This document shows, in pieces, positions 57,786 to 64,000 of a DNA stretch of 64,000 nucleotides. Every line of letters starts with the position of its first letter. Position 1 is the stretch's first letter. Made by a program: the position numbers and the translations under genes. The stretch spans positions 25,082,412 to 25,146,411 of the forward strand of contig CM053246.1 of assembly GCA_028583405.1 (NCBI GenBank), in the 5' to 3' direction. The DNA comes from Pogonophryne albipinna (taxonomy: Eukaryota; Chordata; Actinopteri; Perciformes; Artedidraconidae). The notes under the pieces were generated by a model. The model was given only the letters and a program-made list of their open reading frames with translations. It made no database searches and was not told the DNA's origin.

Positions 57786-60700
57786 CAACCCAGTCTCATG
57801 GCATTTCGTGTTCACCAACACGATTTTTAATCTATTGATTCGTGTTCACCAACACGATTTTCCCCTTTTTTTCGTGTTGCACAGCACGATTTTAAAAGCA
57901 ATGTATTTCTACTGGTAATGTGTTTCGTGCCTGCAGCACGTCTTTTTCTCCGGTCGGGTCCTGGAAGACCGGAAGCTGTGTGGTTCATAAAAACATGTTC
58001 TTACTCAATATCAAGCCACAGTTATTGCTTTTATTTTAAATCGTATAATTTCTGACTTTTGTTGCCGTCTGTGAGGAAAATAAATGTGGCTCAGAGCCTC
58101 AGGATACTGAAATCTGTAATTTGTTATTCTTTTCAAAATAACACACTGTTATTTACTCACCAATAACACACAATTATCCTTGCTTTTATTTATTGGTTTA
58201 ATTCCATAATCTCGGGCTTTTTTGGCGTCCGTCAGGAACTGAATTTCAAAATAAAAATAACCGGAAACAGACGTAGGAATTTCGAGCGATTACCCAAGAT
58301 CCTCAGCTATGGTTTAAGCTCGCTGATTGGATGTTTTAGCCGCAATGCATGCTGGGATTTGGTGTTTATATTATATGAAATCCGGAAAACATTTTAAAAG
58401 AATAAAATAATACTTAATTCCGAGTGCTCTTGCTTTTCTCTTTGAAAGTCATCACATAACGGCATTGTAATACACGGTTCGGCTGCATTACATATTACAG
58501 ATCTGCCGTAGTTCTTTATTTATAGAGCCCTGATGAGAAGACCTTTGGAAAAACTGAAGAAATGCCGCCGAAACTGAATACTTGACGTGGATCATAAATA
58601 TATCAACAATTAAACAACATCTTCAATTTCTCTTCACACAATACGTCTCCTTGCAGTATCAACACTAATTCGGCTGACTTTTACATTTGATCTAATTCAT
58701 AGATAGGTTATATTTACACCATAACGGAGGACAGCTGATATAAAAGGACTTGTAGTTTTTAAAGATATTACTGATTTTCTTTGAATGTAAGAATGTAAAT
58801 ACTGAGTCTGAAATAGTATAGCAATATGCTGTAAAATTATGTGAAAGCATGAATAAAACTACACATCTTCAGATGTTGTACATACATAAGTGTCCTACAC
58901 TAATAATAAAAAGTTATTATGGCTGTGTGTACCTTGTGTGCAGCGCCTAGTGGTTAAAGCACGTTATTGAATTATTGTTTTTATGTGTTATATTTGATTA
59001 AAAAAATATTAAGAGTACATACTTTCATAGGGGGAAAGTAGAAGGTCTGTGATAGAAATATAGAATATAAAAAATCAAGAAGATACTATAAGTGATCTCT
59101 ACAATAAAACAGTTTAGTGCAGGATGTGCAAAGATATTAATAGGAGGAGGTGCAAAACAGAAAAAAAATTAACCTTTATTTAAACATTAAATAATACTTT
59201 AGATTAAGGTCTTCTTTTAAATAAGAAAAAAACTTTGGGAGTATCTATCTACAGATAAATATTAAGCCTGACAAAGTACTTAACGTCTAATATATTGCTT
59301 TCCTGCAATGTTAACTATGTTGAAGCACTTATTTTAACTGATATTATACATATGAATTATACTCTTATGTATGTAGATAGAATAAGAAATGTGCAGAATA
59401 TGACGGTTTAATGGTGGAGGTACACACATATTGAAAGATGTCTTGTAATGCACTGTTGAGGAACCTGTGACACAAGTTTTTCATTCATTGCATAACTACA
59501 CCGTAGTTGTGTATAATATGATATGTTAATAAACCTTTGAAAATCTTGAAATCTTGAAAGGGATGTGCAAAATAGCCATAATATACAGTCTTTAATTAAC
59601 TATTAGTAGAGAATAACGAGTAATGAATATACTTTATTACTCGTTTCCATTCATGTCAATTGCAGATACATGTTTAGTCTTCTCAAGCACCAACTATCAA
59701 ATATCTCTCCTGATTGTTGGCACTTGACAATCACCTTACCTGAATTTTACTCAGGTGTAACTAAAGTCTGATTTAAGGGTTGTTTATATTTCACATAATT
59801 AATCAGAATTTGCAAAGTAACTCAAATAAGTGTAGTAGAGTAAAAATACCAGGTTAACCTCTGAATTGTAGTGGAGTAGAATTACAAAGTAACAATGAGC
59901 TGTCATGTGGGTATATATTAATGCTGCGCATTATGGACACAAGCGATTTTCACCCATTTATTAATTATATGTTTTACATTTGATAACACCAATGTGTTTA
60001 ATACTGGCAACTTCTAATTGTGGGGAAAACGAAAACGTTCAGTAGAGACGTCCCATAGAACATTTTGCGAAACACAATAGCCAGCATGTGTAGTTCTGGG
60101 GGGGCGTTCGATTCCAGTTTTGGAAAAGTCTGGCGTGGTTTCGTTCCATTTCAAACAGCTGTTTGACGCTCTGCGTAACCTTGGCGCACTGCCACTCCAA
60201 CATCCAATCCCAGAGTTTGAAGATTAATCACGGGGACTGTAGTCCTAAACGATAGCTGGGGATTATGGGTAGTGTAGTGTCTTCGGCCATCCTAAACTCA
60301 GAAATGTTGACAATCGCAATGATGCTCGAAATGTCCCTTATTGGCCTATGTCTGTTTCCGGTTATTTTTATTTTGAAATTCAGTTCCTGACGGACGTCAA
60401 AAAAGCCTGAGATTATGGAATTAAACCAATAAATAAAAGCAAGGATAATTGTGTGTTATTGGTGAGTAAATAACAGTGTGTTATTTTGAAAAGAATAACA
60501 AATTAGAAGGAAAGAAATATTTAAAAATACAGATTTCAGTATTCTGAGGCTCTGAGCCCCATTTATTTTCCTCACAGACGGCAACAAAAGTCCGAAATTA
60601 TACGATTTAAAATAAAAGCAATAATTGTGGCTTGATATCGAGTAAGAACATGTTTTTATGAACCACACAGCTTCCGGTATTCCACGACCCGACCGGAGTA

Positions 60701-60857
60701 AAAGACGTGCAGGCACGAAACACATTACCAGTAGAAATACATTGCTTTTAAAATCGTGCTGTGCAACACGAAAAAAAGGGGAAAATCGTGTTGGTGAACA
60801 CGAATCAATAGATTAAAAATCGTGTTGGTGAACACGAAATGCCATGAGACTGGGTTG
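57786..60857. mobile_element. CAACCC-ended element, copy B, with about 500-bp inverted repeats
   Basis: The left 492 bp (57786-58277) and the right 513 bp (about 60345-60857) are inverted copies of each other with only scattered substitutions and one indel of roughly 20-25 bp. They start CAACCCAGTCTCATGGCATT. The 7-bp direct repeat GATATGC lies on both sides (57779-57785, 60858-60864). Each terminus carries hairpins of the TCGTGTTCACCAACACGA type. The 2-kb centre is AT-rich, shares blocks with copy A at 45325-47894, and has no transposase frame. Long TIRs would fit Mutator- or foldback-type elements, and a 7- to 8-bp duplication would also fit P- or hAT-type. I leave the class open. Confidence 0.85.
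59390..59640 (+). mobile_element. Retroposon-like fragment in copy B
   Basis: Contains TGTTAATAAACCTTTGAAAA and a tail of CTTGAAATCTTGAAA, with an AATAAA signal, and runs on the plus strand. It is the inverted counterpart of 46355-46590 in copy A. Confidence 0.5.
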
Positions 60858-60864
60858 GATATGC

Positions 60865-61692
60865 ATGCACCTCGCGGGAGCACACACAGCGTAAAGCAAA
60901 AACTCCCAGACATTTCAATTATCTGTACAGCAAAGTACGGTTTGGAAACTATATAATTTCCTTTTGGAGGGCATGCATAACACAGCAAACACCAGAGCCT
61001 CGCTGCGGGGAAACTTTGGCGCTGTTCCGAGTTTGTTCTAATCTGTCAAAATGACAGACTGCTTTCAGATTTTTCCGTCATTGTTAAGAAAAAATATTCG
61101 GTTAACGCGACCACTGCTGTCCCAGCAATATCAGTACCAAACGAGAGAGTTTTTTCCACAGCAAGGGATATTGTAAACGCCCAAACATCCCAGCTTCTAC
61201 CTGGAAATGTGGACATGCTCATATTCCTAAAAAAAAAACCTGTCTGATGATGCTGAGAGAGTGAGTTAGTAAGTTTGAGTTGAGTTACTTGAAAAACTAA
61301 AGTGAAACTTCATTTATTTTATTGCAGGGTCTGATTATTAAATGTCCTTGTTTATTTGTGAGATGCAGTGGCACAAAGAAAATGCCTACTTTGTTTGGTT
61401 GTACTAGTAGGTAAAAAAAACACTGCTGTTCTTGTTCCAGCCTGTTACTGTCACTTTGTTTTTGACTCTTTAAAATACTACTATCCTTCTAAAATGCTGT
61501 AGAAATCAGATTTATTATTTAATAAAGAACATTTTTTCAAGTAATAAATAAATGTAAAAATGAATGTTTCCCCCAAAAATCTTTTTTTACATTTTTTTTT
61601 CTTTATTTTTCCATATCGCAATAAATACCGTACCGTGGACTTGTTATCGCGATATTATCGTACCGTGAGTTTTTGGCATCGTTACATCCCTA
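60865..61692 (+). mobile_element. Remnant of a ZBED-type hAT
   Basis: The right terminus reads GGCATCGTTACATCCCTA (inverted: TAGGGATGTAACGATGCC), the end type of a common fish hAT group, preceded by subterminal TATCGCGATATTATCGTACC motifs. Inside lies the hATC remnant at 61098-61247. The left terminus was not found, so no target duplication could be tested and the left border is arbitrary. It directly abuts L2 sequence at 61693, suggesting insertion into the LINE. Confidence 0.65.
61098..61247 (+). pseudogene. hAT transposase hATC fragment
   Basis: 49 codons reading SVNATTAVPAISVPNERVFS, then TARDIVNAQTSQL and NVDMLIFLKKKPV before a stop. The pattern PxxSVPxERVFSTAxDIV...NVDxLIFL is the hATC dimerisation region. 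It resembles the fragment at 49992-50147 but is clearly diverged, so it is a separate family or an older copy. The codons before it are not in frame with a longer transposase. Confidence 0.82.
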
Positions 61693-61940
61693 CTCAAGAC
61701 CCACCTGGTCCGCACCGCATTTTACTGACTGTCCTTTATTTTATTTATTTTAAACCTTTTATGCTCTTAACATTTTATTTTTTATATTACCATATTTTAT
61801 TCAATATGCTCCTTTAGATATATTTTTATTTTATTTATATATTATTATTTTCTCCTTATAGCTTTGTGAAGCACCTTGAGATGACGTTGTTTTTAAAGTG
61901 TGCTATATAAATCAAATGTATTATTATTATTATTATTATT
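61693..61940 (+). mobile_element. L2-type LINE 3' end with last ORF2 codons
   Basis: The first 12 codons read LKTHLVRTAFY and stop at 61726-61728, matching the usual C-terminus of L2 ORF2. They are followed by an AT-rich 3' untranslated region and the terminal motif GTGAAGCACCTTGAGATGAC, then GTGCTATATAAATCAAATG and an ATT-repeat tail (61920-61940), the standard L2 end in fish. It is in the right order and strand to be the end of the same LINE whose endonuclease and RT lie upstream. Confidence 0.8.
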
Positions 61941-63673
61941 GCATTGCAAATGATGATTCAAACTGAGCAAATAAACTCAAGCAAATAAAAACATTCAGGT
62001 TGATATACATATATGCACTTTACATAGCTTGACTATTGTCCTGCCTTTAGCTTTAGCAGGTTTTACTAAGCTAAATCCAGGTTATGTTGAAGGAACCTTT
62101 ACTCTCCTCACATTGTTTATTTTTTAACTGGATCATCCAGTGAACAGCAAACAGTATACAAAACGTACTTTAATTATCTTACCACTACCAACTGCGCCTC
62201 TGTGTCAATCACTTGAGCAACCATTACATATACATTAGACATAAGATACTATGAGCAACCAAGGACATATTGGTCTGAAAGTCACAGTCAATCCTTAAAC
62301 CAAAACACTGGTTCTTTGCACAGAAAAACAGAAGCCTACTTCCAGCCATCAAGCTGCTTTAAATGTAGGTTTATATTTAGCGTGCAGAAGACAAAACCTG
62401 TTCCAAACCATAAAAACGTTTTGAAGGTGTTGCTTTCTCTGTTACAAATTGGTTGCATTCACCATCTGCTTCTTCCACACTTGTGAAGGTGGAGGATGGC
62501 AGTTACTTAGCTTCATACTGTAGATGAGCTCAGCAAGAGCAATGACAGATGCAACAGTGGAGACCCGAAGTGAGGGCGAGAAATTAGAAACCCAAAGATA
62601 CACTTAATGACTTAAGATGAACAGATTCATATTCCTGGGATTCTGTCCCTGAAACCAGCTTTGGGTCCTGATCCTAATCTTTTAGTCCCTACCGGTCTCT
62701 GAAAAGACTGTGTAGTTTTTTGTTTAATCCAGATGCCCCTATGTTCCACACATACAGTACATCCCCTATACTGCCCTTATTTACCAGACTCTTTTCTTCT
62801 TCTACATTTCTTCTCTCATATGGCCATTAACCCTCCTTTCATCTGTTTTTCAGGCACACATTGCCTTCATCTCTAGAAGTCTTGTTACAGCGGGTCGTTT
62901 CCTTGGCTGCAGGCTGGCCAAGTAGTATGAGAAATGTTTTATTAACCATAAGGTGCAATCTCTGCAAGATCATAGTTTCCCAGCAACAGCTACTGTATAC
63001 ATCCTGTGTAAATGTTCTTGAACAAGAGATTGAACCCACAGTGTATATGGTTAAATGTAAACTAGGTGACAATATCAATCTGCATATCTTGTCTTAACTC
63101 TCATTAAAGATATAGGCAAGGAAGCCAAGGATGTTTGAGAAGGTTTTGTGAAATGGAGAGAATACCGCTTCAAACTCTCCTTGAGATGGAGCCCCTTTTC
63201 TTATTTCCTTAGGGTTAGTTATAATAGATTCTTGTCTACATTTTGACTCAATTCAAATTTATTACTTAGTTATATCTTCTCTACAATAAGTAGCCAAAAC
63301 TAATTATGAATAATGAATAGTATATCAAAAATATCTCAAACATGACTTTGAACAATCAAAATTACGACATTTGTTAGTGGGAAAAAAAGTTAATAAATAA
63401 ATGGTTTAATAGTTTTGTAAATAAGAGCAGGTTAATGTGTGCCTTCTGTTTCCTTACCAATGGAATAATCATAACATTGTTATCATAATTAATCCTGATT
63501 CTCTTTAAAACATTGTTTGCATTGATTGGAAATATGTCCTAAAGAATCCATGATGAATGGTGTTGTGTTCAGCTCCTATTAAACCCTGTGATGCAAAGGT
63601 AACTCAGGGAAGGTCAGAGGTCATTTGAACACGTGCTCCCCGAAGGCTTAATGTAAAATACACTAAGATGTCC
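61941..63673. other. Unique sequence, no gene recognised
   Basis: No element ends or exons recognised. Overlapping 78-79-codon frames on both strands at 62839-63097 are not supported by any motif. Confidence 0.45.
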
Positions 63674-63677
63674 TTAA

Positions 63678-64000
63678 AGGTGGGGTAGGTAAGTTTCAGA
63701 AACCGGCTCGAGATACACTTTTTGTTATATTCCATGGAATGCTCTTCACATCACGATAGCAATGAATATCTTAAGTGCTTTGACAAAAAATCCATTAAAA
63801 AATGTCATCTGTGGAAGCCGTAATACTGTAAAAAGCACGACCAATCCGTTTAGCCGGCCAAACGGATTGGATTGCCGTCCTGTCTGTCAGCCTTCCATCT
63901 CGTGCACGCACAAATGTATCTCGTGCCCTCATTGGGCGTGCCGTAATTGGGCGTGCATTGCGCGTTCATGTGTGTTGGAGGAGGTGCTCTGTAAGGAAGT
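63678..64000. mobile_element. TTAA-target MITE, copy 2 (cut by window end)
   Basis: Preceded by TTAA (63674-63677) and starts AGGTGGGGTAGGTAAGTTTC. It then matches copy 1 (15764-16103) through TATTCCATGGAATGCTCTTC, ATCTGTGGAAGCCGTA, AAAAAGCACGACCA and GTGTTGGAGGAGG. The right end is outside the window. It has a short inverted motif around GCCGGCC (CCGTTTAGCCGGCCAAACGG) that is slightly different in copy 1. Confidence 0.88.

Overview
This window looks like intergenic or intronic DNA from a ray-finned (teleost) fish. The evidence is the repeat content: L2/Rex-type non-LTR retroposon tails, a tRNA-derived SINE with a fish LINE tail, many hAT, PIF/Harbinger and TTAA-target DNA transposons, and long GT microsatellites in an AT-rich background. 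The species cannot be named from the sequence alone. I found no exon of a host protein-coding gene and no genuine tRNA, rRNA or other RNA gene. The longest open frames outside transposons look like chance frames. The only coding remains I can defend belong to mobile elements, and all of them are broken.

Layout. Positions 1-4814 hold no recognised element. Positions 4815-16196 carry six DNA elements: hAT elements at 4823-6133, 9110-9668, 13657-14125 and 14823-16188, a Harbinger-like palindromic element at 9681-10453, and a TA-flanked element at 10969-11675 with 21-bp phased palindromes. The last hAT contains a nested TTAA element. Positions 16197-33060 are mostly unique sequence, broken by LINE tails (17.7 kb, 22.3 kb), two elements whose ends begin with a TTTCACACC-type inverted repeat (20.75 kb, 25.8 kb; the second sits inside a TTAA element) and short fragments near 32.3-33.0 kb. 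Positions 34073-39219 carry a Harbinger element split by a retroposon, a CCTCCTGGGACCC-ended element and a piggyBac-like TTAA element. Positions 40.6-43.8 kb hold two pieces of hAT sequence with opposite ends and a cluster of perfect palindromes.

Positions 45.1-48.8 kb are a nested stack: a hAT inserted in a GT microsatellite received a 2.6-kb CAACCC-ended element, and a Harbinger MITE lies in the remaining hAT arm. Positions 49383-50598 are a neat internally deleted ZBED-type hAT with perfect 8-bp target duplications. A tRNA-SINE follows at 52.1 kb. From about 52.5 to 61.9 kb, parts of an L2-type LINE (5' region, endonuclease, reverse transcriptase, last codons and 3' tail) lie in the correct order and strand, separated by a Harbinger MITE, an unclassified insertion with a hAT inside it, a 3.07-kb element with about 500-bp inverted repeats, and another hAT remnant. 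The window ends inside a second copy of the TTAA element seen at 15.8 kb.

The elements do not form a pathway. What the window offers is relative dating from nesting, exact target-site duplications, and several unusual palindrome architectures inside transposons.
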